A DNA stretch of 9,764 nucleotides from an uncultured Bacilli bacterium (GTDB lineage Bacteria; Bacillota_I; Bacilli_A; RF39; UBA660): assembly GCA_944358565.1 (NCBI GenBank), contig CALVRK010000035.1, positions 1 through 9,764 of the forward strand, in the 5' to 3' direction. Made by a program: the position numbers and the translations under genes. Under the pieces are notes generated by a model. That model was given only the letters and a program-made list of their open reading frames with translations. It did not search any database and had not been told where the DNA came from. The first letter of the stretch is position 1, and each line of letters starts with the position of its first letter. Shown here one piece after another: positions 1 through 6,656 of the stretch.

Positions 1-24
1 TAGCAAAAGAGGTGATTTCAAGGA

Positions 25-900
25 ATGGAAAATAGAAGAGCCCTAGGTAAAGGCCTAGAACAATTATTTGATTTAGATAACTTAAATGTCAATAATGTTA
101 GTGATTTTGAAAAAAACATTTACGAAGATACTAATCATGAGGAAATAGTCGAATTAAATATCGATGATTTAAGACCAAATCCATATCAACCAAGAACGAT
201 CTTTGATGAAGATGCTTTAAATGAACTAGCTGAGTCAATCAAGGAAAATGGTGTCTTTCAGCCAATAATCGTCAAAAAAAGTATTAAAGGTTATGATGTA
301 ATTGCTGGTGAAAGAAGACTTAGAGCTAGTAAAATAGCTGGTAAAAAAACAATCCCAGCTATCATTAGACAAATTAGTGATGAAAAAATGGCTGAAATAG
401 CCTTGCTTGAAAATCTTCAAAGAGAAAATTTAAATGCCTTAGAAGAAGCTAAAGCCTATAAAAGTTTAATCGAAAAACTAAACTTAACCCAAGAACAGTT
501 AGCTAAAAAAGTTAGTAAAAGCCGAAGCCATATTACAAATATGTTAGGTCTTTTACGTCTTCCGGGTGAAGTTCAAGATATGATTACTACTGGTAAACTT
601 ACCATGGGACATGCTAGAGCTTTAAGTAAATTAGAAGATAAAGATGAAATTGTTAAAATGGCTAATGACATTAATGAAAAGGGTCTAACAGTTAGAGATG
701 TTGAAGCTCAAAGTGAAAGTGCACCAAAAAAACATCAAACAATTAGAAAACCTAAAAACAATGAATATACATATGTTCAAGATTTGTTAAGAGATAAATT
801 AGACACTAAAGTAAAAATTAAAGATAAAAAAATAGAAATTTCCTTTACTAATACTGCTGATTTAAATAGAATTTTAGAAATTTTAAATATAAAGGAGTAG
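25..900 (+). CDS. parB: ParB/Spo0J chromosome-partitioning protein
   Basis: This is the ParB CTPase clamp that loads at parS sites near the origin and works with ParA/Soj and SMC in chromosome segregation. The 291 residues match the family's usual length. Seen in the sequence: an N-terminal ALGKGLEQLF segment (about residues 6-15) typical of the ParA-contacting tail; the ParB/Srx domain with the GERRLRA motif at residues 95-101 (nucleotide-binding region); ENLQREnLN near residue 130; and a helix-turn-helix around residues 154-180 (LTQEQLAKKVSKSRSHI) for parS recognition. The C-terminal 50 residues are Lys-rich and should form the dimerisation domain. The start at 25 is supported by AGAGGTGAT ten bases upstream. 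The N-terminal tail resembles ParB rather than the membrane-targeting tail of the paralogue Noc. A parA gene probably lies just upstream (inference from synteny). No parS-like 16-mer was seen in the window. Confidence 0.95.
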   Translation: MENRRALGKGLEQLFDLDNLNVNNVSDFEKNIYEDTNHEEIVELNIDDLRPNPYQPRTIFDEDALNELAESIKENGVFQPIIVKKSIKGYDVIAGERRLRASKIAGKKTIPAIIRQISDEKMAEIALLENLQRENLNALEEAKAYKSLIEKLNLTQEQLAKKVSKSRSHITNMLGLLRLPGEVQDMITTGKLTMGHARALSKLEDKDEIVKMANDINEKGLTVRDVEAQSESAPKKHQTIRKPKNNEYTYVQDLLRDKLDTKVKIKDKKIEISFTNTADLNRILEILNIKE

Positions 901-904
901 ATAA

Positions 905-1693
905 ATGGAAAGTATATTTACAAAAGAAGTTATTACTACAATATGTATTATTGTTAGTGCTTTCATTTTATATTTTATAATTAAACAAATTATGAGTAAT
1001 TTTTTTCTAAAAAAAGCTCGCAGACGATCTAATAAAAAAGCTTTGACTTTATTAACTATTTTAAATAATATAATTAAATATATTATATTAATTATTGCCC
1101 TACTTACTGTACTAGCAACATGGGGGGTTGATACGAAAGCCTTACTTGCTTCATTAGGTGTTGCCGGTGCCGTCGCTGGTTTAGCCATGCAAGATATGAT
1201 TAAAGATTTTTTAGGTGGAGCTGACGTTTTAACCGAAGATCAATTTAAAGTAGGAGACAATATACAAATAGGAAACTTTAGAGGAAATGTTATTTATTTA
1301 GGTTTAAAAACAACCAAAATAAGAGCTTATACCGGTGAAGTAAAAATAATTAACAATCGAAATATGAACGATGTTATCAATTATAGTATTATGAATGCTA
1401 TATGTGTGGTTGATATCGGACTATCTTATGATAATAAAATAGAAGAAACTGAAAAAGTACTTCAAAAAGCCATTGATAATGCTAGTAAAAAAGTAAATTA
1501 TCTTCAAAAACCAATTGCTATATTAGGTATTGAAGAATTAACTAATGATTCTGTGGTATATCGTATTGAAGCTGAAGTGCCACCAATGAAAAACTTTGAA
1601 TTTAACCGAATATTATTAAAAGAAGTACTAAAGGAAGCTGAAGCCCATAACCTAACTCTATCATATAATAAGGTGGATGTTCATAATGTCTGA
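905..1693 (+). CDS. MscS-family small-conductance mechanosensitive channel
   Basis: A 262-residue MscS-type channel, which in this family forms a membrane heptamer that opens under membrane tension to release solutes during hypo-osmotic shock. Visible features: a first membrane helix at about residues 9-30, a basic loop (KKARRRSNKK), a second helix at about 50-72, and the pore helix TM3 with the Gly/Ala-rich stretch SLGVAGAVAGLAMQDMIKDF at about residues 82-101. A cytoplasmic beta domain with the conserved DQFKVGDNIQIG segment follows. The short form with three membrane helices is typical of Firmicutes. An AAAGGAG Shine-Dalgarno site lies just before the parB stop codon and only four bases separate the two genes, so translation is probably coupled. 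The gene ends in TGA, showing that TGA is a stop here. The channel ends 8 bp inside the next gene. Its substrate preference cannot be read from the sequence. Confidence 0.92.
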   Translation: MESIFTKEVITTICIIVSAFILYFIIKQIMSNFFLKKARRRSNKKALTLLTILNNIIKYIILIIALLTVLATWGVDTKALLASLGVAGAVAGLAMQDMIKDFLGGADVLTEDQFKVGDNIQIGNFRGNVIYLGLKTTKIRAYTGEVKIINNRNMNDVINYSIMNAICVVDIGLSYDNKIEETEKVLQKAIDNASKKVNYLQKPIAILGIEELTNDSVVYRIEAEVPPMKNFEFNRILLKEVLKEAEAHNLTLSYNKVDVHNV

Positions 1694-1868
1694 TTATAAA
1701 TTAGGTAGTATTGTCATTATGAAAAAAGCCCATCCATGTGGACATAATGAATGGGAAATTACTAGGTTAGGTGCTGATATAAAAATAAAATGCTTAGGTT
1801 GTGGACGCAGTATTATGCTTCCAAGAATCGAATTTAATAAAAAGATGAAAAAAACAATCAAAATTTAA
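1686..1868 (+). CDS. DUF951 small Cys-motif protein
   Basis: A 60-residue member of the DUF951 family, whose function is not established. It resembles, from memory, the Bacilli proteins that begin with a GDIVEMKKPHPCG-type segment: here GSIVIMKKAHPCGHNEW (residues 7-23), then TRLGADIKIKCLGCGRS (residues 26-42). The Cys residues at about 18, 36 and 39 with His16/His20 suggest a small metal (zinc) site, which is inference. I chose the ATG at 1686 rather than the in-frame ATG at 1677 because the Shine-Dalgarno AAGGTGG (1670-1676) abuts 1677 but sits a proper nine bases before 1686, and the resulting N terminus matches the family. The gene overlaps the end of the channel gene by 8 bp, so the two are probably translationally coupled. 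A role in RNA or ribosome biology would be a guess. Confidence 0.9.
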   Translation: MSDYKLGSIVIMKKAHPCGHNEWEITRLGADIKIKCLGCGRSIMLPRIEFNKKMKKTIKI

Positions 1869-1879
1869 GGAGGCCATCC

Positions 1880-3394
1880 ATGAAAAAGAAGAAAAAAATA
1901 TTATTAGGTCCTGTTATAACCATAATAATTTTAACAATATTAATTATGATTATAAGTGCCATTTGTTCTGCGATAGGCATTCAAGGCGAAATTACTAGTA
2001 TTAATAATCAAAGCCTTGAAACTTCGATGGTTACGGTAAGAAGTATCTTTTCAAAAGAAGGACTAGCTTACTTCTTCTCTTCTCCAGTTGATACATTCAA
2101 AAACTTTGAACCGTTAGTACTCTTAATCATCTCTTTAATGGCTGTGTCAATTGGTAAAGCTAGCGGATTATTTAAAGCTATATTTACTCCATTAAAAAGA
2201 TTAAAACCTGGAGTAGTAACATTCTTTACCTTATTTGCTGGTATCATCTCATCATTCCTTGGTGAATATGGATTTATCTTAGTGTTGCCACTTACAGCTG
2301 TTATTTATCAATATTTAGGCCGTAATTCCATGCTTGGAATTTTAACTGCTTTTATCGGTGTTAGTATGGGATATGGAGCCGGACTTGTCTTTAACTATGA
2401 TGACTATCAACTAGGTTTACTAACTAGAGCTGCTGCTGTGGTTGATGTAGATGAAGATTACATATTTAATGCTTGGTCAAATTCTTACGCTATGGTGGCT
2501 GCCACATTTATTTTATCTATAATTGGAACCCTTGTCGTTGAAAATATTTTAAGACCAAAAGTTAAAGAATCAATTAAAGAAGAAGATAATTTAGTTATAT
2601 CTAAAAAAGGATTATTATTTAGCACTGTTGCCTTTATAGTATTAATGTTAGTATTCTTATATACAATTATTCCAGGTTTACCTGGTTCTGGAATTTTGTT
2701 AGACAATTCCCAAAGAGATTATGTTGCTCAATTACTTGGACCAGATGCCCCATTTACTGATGCTTTTGCATTCGTCTTCTTAATTATTATGATGATTTGC
2801 TCAGGAATATATGGTTTCATCTCTAAAAATATAAAAAACACTAATGACTTTAGTGTTGGACTTTCAAAAGAATTTGATAATCTAGGTTATATGTTTATCT
2901 TAATGTTCTTCGCTTCTTTACTTGTTAGTATTTTAAATTGGACTAACTTAGGAACAGTTGTCGCATCTTGGTTAATCTCATTTATGAGTAATTTAGAATT
3001 TACAGGATTGCCATTAATAATTACTATGTTCTTAGTAATTGTTATCATGTCATTCTTAATACCAGATGCTATAACCAAATGGACGCTCACATCCCCTATT
3101 CTAGTCCCACTATTCATGAAAGCTAATATCACCCCAGACTTTACCCAATTTATTTTTAAAGCAGCTGATAGTGTTGGAAAAGGAATAACCCCATTCTTCG
3201 TATATTTCATTGTTATGCTTGCTTTCTTAGAAAAATACAACAATAAAGAAAGTAATAAAATTACTGTGTTTGGAACTTTAAAACTATTAAGACCAACCGC
3301 ATTAATCTTCGCAGTTATTTGGTTCATTATTGTTATAGGCTTCTTCGTTATTGGCCTACCACTCGGACCAACAGCTGCCGCTCCAACTTTATAG
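1880..3394 (+). CDS. AbgT-family membrane transporter
   Basis: A 504-residue polytopic membrane protein that best fits the AbgT family (E. coli AbgT and YdaH/MtrF relatives, about 510 residues), which move p-aminobenzoyl-glutamate or export antifolates. Seen: an N-terminal membrane helix (about residues 7-30); a region LLIISLMAVSIGKASGLFKA (about 80-99); a conserved-looking segment GIISSFLGEYGFILVLPLTA (about 120-139); the reentrant-like AFIGVSMGYGAGLVFN segment (about 157-172); and further helices to the C terminus, with a polar IPDAITKWTLTSPILVPLF loop and helix near residues 394-412, as in the second half of the family. Substrate cannot be assigned. The Shine-Dalgarno TAAGGAGG overlaps the DUF951 stop codon, so it reads as the last gene of the parB operon. 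It is not part of the gene order I know for this neighbourhood and may be an insertion. Other ion-transporter-fold families are possible but fit less well. Confidence 0.78.
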   Translation: MKKKKKILLGPVITIIILTILIMIISAICSAIGIQGEITSINNQSLETSMVTVRSIFSKEGLAYFFSSPVDTFKNFEPLVLLIISLMAVSIGKASGLFKAIFTPLKRLKPGVVTFFTLFAGIISSFLGEYGFILVLPLTAVIYQYLGRNSMLGILTAFIGVSMGYGAGLVFNYDDYQLGLLTRAAAVVDVDEDYIFNAWSNSYAMVAATFILSIIGTLVVENILRPKVKESIKEEDNLVISKKGLLFSTVAFIVLMLVFLYTIIPGLPGSGILLDNSQRDYVAQLLGPDAPFTDAFAFVFLIIMMICSGIYGFISKNIKNTNDFSVGLSKEFDNLGYMFILMFFASLLVSILNWTNLGTVVASWLISFMSNLEFTGLPLIITMFLVIVIMSFLIPDAITKWTLTSPILVPLFMKANITPDFTQFIFKAADSVGKGITPFFVYFIVMLAFLEKYNNKESNKITVFGTLKLLRPTALIFAVIWFIIVIGFFVIGLPLGPTAAAPTL

Positions 3395-3405
3395 TTGGAG
3401 TTTTT
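3381..3405 (+). terminator. Intrinsic terminator overlapping the transporter stop codon
   Basis: A perfect 8-bp stem CTCCAACT / AGTTGGAG closes a TTAT loop (3389-3392) and is followed by TTTTTATT. The TAG stop codon (3392-3394) lies in the loop and the start of the 3' arm, so the last codons (Pro-Thr-Leu) encode the 5' arm. It should end the parB-to-AbgT transcript. Confidence 0.85.
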
Positions 3406-3423
3406 ATTAGATTTTGATAAAAT
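3395..3423 (+). promoter_or_regulatory. Candidate sigma-A promoter for the GH25 gene
   Basis: TTGGAG (3395-3400, four of six matches to TTGACA), a 17-bp spacer and TAAAAT (3418-3423, five of six matches to TATAAT). Transcription would start near 3430, about 15 bases before the ATG. The -35 box is the 3' arm of the preceding terminator. Pattern match only, in AT-rich sequence. Confidence 0.5.
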
Positions 3424-3444
3424 AAAATAAAGGGAAGTGGTTAA

Positions 3445-4692
3445 ATGAAGAGAAAACTTAATAAGAAAATTATATTTGTTATATTATTAATTGCTATAGC
3501 TTTTATTACCGCTTTCATAATTTATTTAAATGTTAGAATTGTCGATGATAATAGTGGTTTTACTTTAAAAAGCAATTTAACCGCTGAAGTTTATACTAAA
3601 GTAAATATTGAAGATTATATAGATACCATTGAAGGGGATATTTTAAGTAGTGATAAAATTGATACTAAAACATTAGGTAAACAAGAACTAACATTCATTT
3701 ACTTAAATAAAGATAATAAAAAAAGACGTGGAACTTTTGAAGTAAATGTTACCGATACTGAAAAACCTCTAGTTTGGGTTAGTAATAATTACCGTACTAA
3801 AGTTGGTCAAGATTTAGATTTAGAAAACACCATTATGTGTGTAGATAACTATGACAATAAACCATCTTGTGAAATTATAGGTGAATATGATATCAATACC
3901 CCAGGGACCTATAACTTAACCTTCATAGCTAAAGATAATAGTGAAAATATTTATCAAAAAGACTTTAACTTAACTGTTTACGAACCAGTAACTAATAATC
4001 AAACCACTTCTACTCCTCAGACATCTTCAGAACCAGAAGAACCAGAGTATACTGATTTTAATGATATTTTAAATAATCACAAAAATGAAAACACTGAAAT
4101 TGGAATTGATGTATCTAAATGGCAAGGAGACATAGATTTTGAAAAAGTTAAAAATGCTGGTGCATACTTTGTTATGATAAGAGTTGGTAGTCAAAGCGGT
4201 ACTGGTGGTGATTATGTCTTAGATCCTACATTTAAACAAAATATTGAAAATGCCTTAAAAAATGATTTAAAAGTTGGTGTATATTTCTATTCGTATGCCG
4301 ATAGTGAAAAAGAAGCAAAAAAGCAAGCTAATTGGGTAATTAAACAAATTAAAGATTATGATATTGACTTACCTATTGTCTTTGATTTTGAAAGCTTTGA
4401 CGCCTTTAACGAAATGGAGCTTAGTATCTTTGGCCTAAATCAAATAGCAAACACATTTATTGAAACAGTCGATGATGCCGGTTATAAAGGTGTTTTATAT
4501 GGTAGTAAAAATTATTTAAATGCTATATGGAAATATCACACAGCTCCAGTCTGGCTTGCCCACTATACTGACCAAACTGATTATGATGGCGAATATTTCA
4601 TGTGGCAAATGTGCGATGATGGTAAAATAGATGGCATTGATGGTTACGTTGACATAGATATTTTGTATAAAAATAGTTCTAGTGAAAACTAG
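3445..4692 (+). CDS. Exported GH25 lysozyme with Ig-like domains
   Basis: A 415-residue cell-wall hydrolase. The basic start KRKLNKK followed by a hydrophobic helix (about residues 8-28) is a signal peptide or a membrane anchor. Two extracellular Ig-like segments follow (about 36-102 and 103-179; the second has TDTEKPLVWV and a DNYDNKPSC stretch of the DUF5011 style, with a C-x9-C pair), then a Thr/Pro/Glu-rich linker (about 180-205). The C-terminal domain (about 217-410) is glycosyl hydrolase family 25: it starts GIDVSKWQGDIDFEKVK with Asp222 and carries the DxE motif PIVFDFES with Asp314 and Glu316, the expected catalytic pair that cleaves the MurNAc-GlcNAc bond of peptidoglycan. With no LPXTG and no wall-binding repeats, anchoring through the N-terminal helix is likely. 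A GGGAAGTGG stretch lies upstream of the ATG. It has its own candidate promoter and terminator. Role: wall remodelling, or lysis of competitors. Confidence 0.93.
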   Translation: MKRKLNKKIIFVILLIAIAFITAFIIYLNVRIVDDNSGFTLKSNLTAEVYTKVNIEDYIDTIEGDILSSDKIDTKTLGKQELTFIYLNKDNKKRRGTFEVNVTDTEKPLVWVSNNYRTKVGQDLDLENTIMCVDNYDNKPSCEIIGEYDINTPGTYNLTFIAKDNSENIYQKDFNLTVYEPVTNNQTTSTPQTSSEPEEPEYTDFNDILNNHKNENTEIGIDVSKWQGDIDFEKVKNAGAYFVMIRVGSQSGTGGDYVLDPTFKQNIENALKNDLKVGVYFYSYADSEKEAKKQANWVIKQIKDYDIDLPIVFDFESFDAFNEMELSIFGLNQIANTFIETVDDAGYKGVLYGSKNYLNAIWKYHTAPVWLAHYTDQTDYDGEYFMWQMCDDGKIDGIDGYVDIDILYKNSSSEN

Positions 4693-4700
4693 ACTTTTTT
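4675..4700 (+). terminator. Intrinsic terminator overlapping the GH25 stop codon
   Basis: A six-bp stem TCTAGT (4678-4683) / ACTAGA (4688-4693) with a GAAA tetraloop, extended by two further pairs across a bulged T and followed by six T. The TAG stop (4690-4692) is in the 3' arm. The stem is short and AT-rich, but the GNRA loop and T-tract make it credible. Confidence 0.7.
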
Positions 4701-4718
4701 CTTATAATAACTTATAAT
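4690..4718 (+). promoter_or_regulatory. Candidate sigma-A promoter for ychF
   Basis: TAGACT (4690-4695, four of six matches to TTGACA), a 17-bp spacer and a perfect TATAAT at 4713-4718. A second TATAAT at 4703-4708 lies ten bases upstream with a poorer -35. The -35 box contains the stop codon of the preceding gene. The leader would be only about 12-22 bases. Confidence 0.5.
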
Positions 4719-4736
4719 ACTTATTGGTGATGAATA

Positions 4737-5834
4737 ATGAGTTTAACAGCAGGAATCGTTGGCTTACCTAATGTTGGTAAATCAACTTTATTTAATGCAA
4801 TAACAAAACAAAATATTTTGGCAGCTAACTATCCTTTCGCAACTATTGAACCTAATGTTGGAATGGTTACTGTCCCAGATGAAAGAGTGACTTTCTTAGA
4901 AAATATGTATAAACCAAAAAAAACAATTCCAGCCACCTTTGAATTTACCGATATTGCTGGTCTTGTAGAAGGTGCTTCTAAAGGCGAAGGCTTAGGTAAT
5001 AAATTCTTATCACATATCAGAGAAGTCGATGCCATATGTGAAGTTGTTAGATGCTTTGTTGATCCAAATGTTACCCATGTTTCTGGTAATGTCGATCCAA
5101 TTAGGGATGCCTCAGTAATTGATGTTGAATTAGAACTAGCCGACCTCGAAGTAATTGAAAATAGATTAGGTAGAATGGGTAAAAAAGCCAGACTCGCCAA
5201 TGACAAAGAGGCTATGAAAGAAGCCGAATTATTAGAAAAATTAAAAGAAAATTTAGAAAAAAATATCAATCCAAGAAACTTAGATTTAACTGAAGAAGAA
5301 TTAAAAATCTTAAAACCATTTAATTTATTAACATTAAAACCAATCATCTATGTCGCAAACGTTAACGAAGATGAAATAACAACAGAAAATGATTATGTAA
5401 AAAAACTAAGAGAATATGCAGATAAAGAAAATGCTGAAGTAGTTGTAATATGCGCTAAAATAGAAGCAGAATTAGCTGAACTAGATGATGAAGATAAAAA
5501 AGAATTTTTAAATGACTTAGGTATTGAAGAAAGTGGTTTAGATAAATTAATAAAATCATCTTATAAATTATTAGGCTTATCAACCTATCTAACTGCCGGA
5601 CCAGATGAAGTTAGAGCTTGGACTTATAAACAAGGCATGAAAGCTCCAGAGTGTGCTGGTATAATTCATACTGACTTTCAAAAAGGTTTTATTAAAGCTG
5701 AAATTATGAGCTTTGATGATTTAAAAAAATATGGTTCAGAATTAAAAGTTAAAGAAGCTGGAAGATTAAGATTAGAAGGTAAAGACTACGTTATGCAAGA
5801 TGGTGACATATGTCACTTTAGATTTAATGTTTAA
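4737..5834 (+). CDS. ychF: YchF/EngD ribosome-associated ATPase (OBG-family)
   Basis: A 365-residue YchF, close to the usual 363-366 residues of this near-universal Obg-family P-loop protein, which binds ribosomes and prefers ATP over GTP. Seen: Walker A/G1 GLPNVGKST at residues 9-17; G3 DIAGL at 72-76 followed by VEGASKGEGLGNKFL; a helical insertion rich in Lys/Glu (about 125-195) forming the coiled-coil domain; the atypical G4 motif NVNE at residues 208-211 in place of NKxD, the hallmark of YchF and the basis of its ATP preference; and a C-terminal TGS domain ending FRFNV. The GGTGAT Shine-Dalgarno site lies six bases before the ATG. In many Bacilli ychF sits just downstream of parB-mscS-DUF951 and upstream of rpsF-ssb-rpsR; here two genes are interposed upstream and the ribosomal genes are not the next genes downstream. 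Confidence 0.97.
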   Translation: MSLTAGIVGLPNVGKSTLFNAITKQNILAANYPFATIEPNVGMVTVPDERVTFLENMYKPKKTIPATFEFTDIAGLVEGASKGEGLGNKFLSHIREVDAICEVVRCFVDPNVTHVSGNVDPIRDASVIDVELELADLEVIENRLGRMGKKARLANDKEAMKEAELLEKLKENLEKNINPRNLDLTEEELKILKPFNLLTLKPIIYVANVNEDEITTENDYVKKLREYADKENAEVVVICAKIEAELAELDDEDKKEFLNDLGIEESGLDKLIKSSYKLLGLSTYLTAGPDEVRAWTYKQGMKAPECAGIIHTDFQKGFIKAEIMSFDDLKKYGSELKVKEAGRLRLEGKDYVMQDGDICHFRFNV

Positions 5835-5896
5835 AAACAATTAAAAAATACATACTAAAAGAGGTGATTAATATGTATTTACTTAATTGTTTTTTT
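5833..5896 (+). promoter_or_regulatory. Long hairpin presenting the next gene's RBS in its loop
   Basis: AAAAACAATTAA (5833-5844) pairs perfectly with TTAATTGTTTTT (5883-5894), and AAATACATA (5846-5854) pairs perfectly with TATGTATTT (5872-5880). The two helices (12 and 9 bp) are separated by a small 1x2 internal loop. The 17-base apical loop (5855-5871) holds the Shine-Dalgarno AGAGGTGAT; the ATG (5873-5875) and the first seven or so codons are in the 3' arm. The 5' arm starts within the ychF stop codon (5832-5834). The T-run ending at 5896 could also let it act as a terminator or attenuator for ychF transcripts. The structure is read from the sequence; its function is inference. Confidence 0.6.
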
Positions 5897-6376
5897 ATAT
5901 ATTCATTTTTAGGCTTTATCATTGAAGGCATATTTACTTTAATAGTATCTGGTCATTTTTCAAGTGGAATTTTATATGGTCCATGGACTCCAGTATATGG
6001 CTTTGGAGCTATATTAACAATCATAATATCAAGAAAAATATTTAAAAACATGCATCAAAGTAGATTTATAGAAACTTTAGTAACTTTTGTAATATTAACA
6101 ATAGTATTAACTATTATTGAATGGATAGGAGGAATATTAATCGAAAACCTATTTCATGAAACACTATGGAATTATAAAAATTATAAATACAATATCGGTA
6201 AATATATTTCCCTAGAAATGTCATTAGTTTGGGGCATTGTTAGTATATTTGTAATTTATTTTATAAAACCACTCATAGACAAATTGGAAAAGAAAATTCC
6301 TAAATTTATAACAATAATAATTACTATGTTATTTATTATTGATCTAATTATTACAACTGTTATTAAATTAAAATAA
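5873..6376 (+). CDS. PF06541-type integral membrane protein
   Basis: A 167-residue membrane protein resembling the family labelled 'putative ABC-transporter type IV' (PF06541, YpjA/CmpB-like), whose biochemical role is not known. Seen: about four to five hydrophobic helices, the loop SGHFSSGILYGPWTPVYGFG (about residues 26-45) with the family-typical GPxxPxYGFGA pattern, an acidic EWIGG segment in the middle of the protein, the WNYKNYKYNIGKYISLEMSLVWG region, and two C-terminal helices. No ATPase partner is nearby, so the family's ABC label is not supported here. I chose the ATG at 5873 over the GTG at 5864, because that GTG is part of the Shine-Dalgarno site AGAGGTGAT itself. The start region is buried in the hairpin at 5833-5896, so expression may be tied to translation or termination of ychF. 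Confidence 0.8.
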   Translation: MYLLNCFFIYSFLGFIIEGIFTLIVSGHFSSGILYGPWTPVYGFGAILTIIISRKIFKNMHQSRFIETLVTFVILTIVLTIIEWIGGILIENLFHETLWNYKNYKYNIGKYISLEMSLVWGIVSIFVIYFIKPLIDKLEKKIPKFITIIITMLFIIDLIITTVIKLK

Positions 6377-6415
6377 AGAAAGTATTCTTATATTAAGATT
6401 TTACTTTCTTTTTTT
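6375..6415. terminator. Bidirectional terminator shared by convergent genes
   Basis: AAAGAAAGTA (6375-6384) pairs with TACTTTCTTT (6402-6411), with a second helix TCTTA (6386-6390) / TAAGA (6394-6398) inside. T-rich sequence follows on both strands. It includes the stop of the plus-strand gene (6374-6376) in its base and the stop of the minus-strand gene (6393-6395) in its tip. It should terminate both transcripts. Confidence 0.75.
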
Positions 6416-6581
6416 CTTCCACTTCCATATTATCTAAAGCATATTCACATGCTTGTATAACAAATGCTGAAAAAGTTGCATTCTTTCCAACTAAAGCCTT
6501 TTCTATTTTTTCAATTAATTCCACTGGGAATCTCACAGTCTTATTTTCTGTCTCTTTTCTATCAGGTTTTATTTGAAACAT
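6393..6581 (-). CDS. Small ribbon-helix-helix-like (Arc/CopG-type) protein
   Basis: A 62-residue protein beginning MFQIKPDRKETENKTVRFP, with the pattern KTVRFPVELIEKIEKAL (beta strand then helix A) followed by a short loop and TFSAFVIQACEYALDN (helix B), which is the ribbon-helix-helix arrangement of Arc/MetJ/CopG dimers. Similar short proteins in Firmicutes carry names such as YlcI/YnfO; I recall this only loosely. A longer reading frame extends to 6683, but the start at 6581 is preferred: reading on the minus strand, AGGAGAG precedes the ATG by about 6-7 bases, while the extra 34 residues are hydrophobic, Cys-rich and unlike the family. It is transcribed divergently from the 981-residue surface gene, and the spacer holds repeated half-sites, so it may regulate itself and that gene (inference). 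It converges with the membrane gene at 5873-6376 over a shared terminator. Confidence 0.82.
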   Translation of the reverse strand: MFQIKPDRKETENKTVRFPVELIEKIEKALVGKNATFSAFVIQACEYALDNMEVEEKKKVKS

Positions 6582-6627
6582 TTTTTCTCTCCTAACTAAT
6601 AAACATAATGCAATTACTACTACAATT

Positions 6628-6656
6628 TTAATACAAAAGGCATATAAATAACACAA
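6628..6656 (-). promoter_or_regulatory. Possible promoter of the small RHH-like gene
   Basis: On the minus strand, TTGTGT (6656-6651), a 17-bp spacer and TATTAA (6633-6628) give a weak sigma-A-like match (three and four of six), with a leader of about 40 bases. It is listed because the half-sites at 6634-6642 and 6652-6660 fall in its spacer and -35 box. Confidence 0.3.

Noticed and set aside
1..900. parS site near parB
   Set aside because: No sequence resembling the 16-bp TGTTTCACGTGAAACA palindrome was found in this region or elsewhere in the window.
1677..1685. Upstream ATG start for the DUF951 gene
   Set aside because: The Shine-Dalgarno AAGGTGG directly abuts it with no spacer, and the resulting extra residues are absent from the family as I remember it.
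1677..1693. Mycoplasma-type code (TGA = Trp)
   Set aside because: The channel gene ends at a TGA directly inside the start of the next gene, and all Trp codons examined are TGG.
2887..3327. Minus-strand open frame of 146 codons inside the AbgT gene
   Set aside because: It is antisense to a clear membrane-protein coding sequence, has no recognisable domain or RBS, and is expected as a shadow of Leu/Ile/Phe-rich codons.
4829..5347. Minus-strand open frame of 172 codons inside ychF
   Set aside because: It lies wholly within the conserved ychF gene; its Ser/Phe/Leu-rich product is the typical antisense of Glu/Lys-rich coding DNA.
5864..5872. GTG start for the PF06541 gene
   Set aside because: That GTG is part of the Shine-Dalgarno sequence AGAGGTGAT serving the ATG at 5873.
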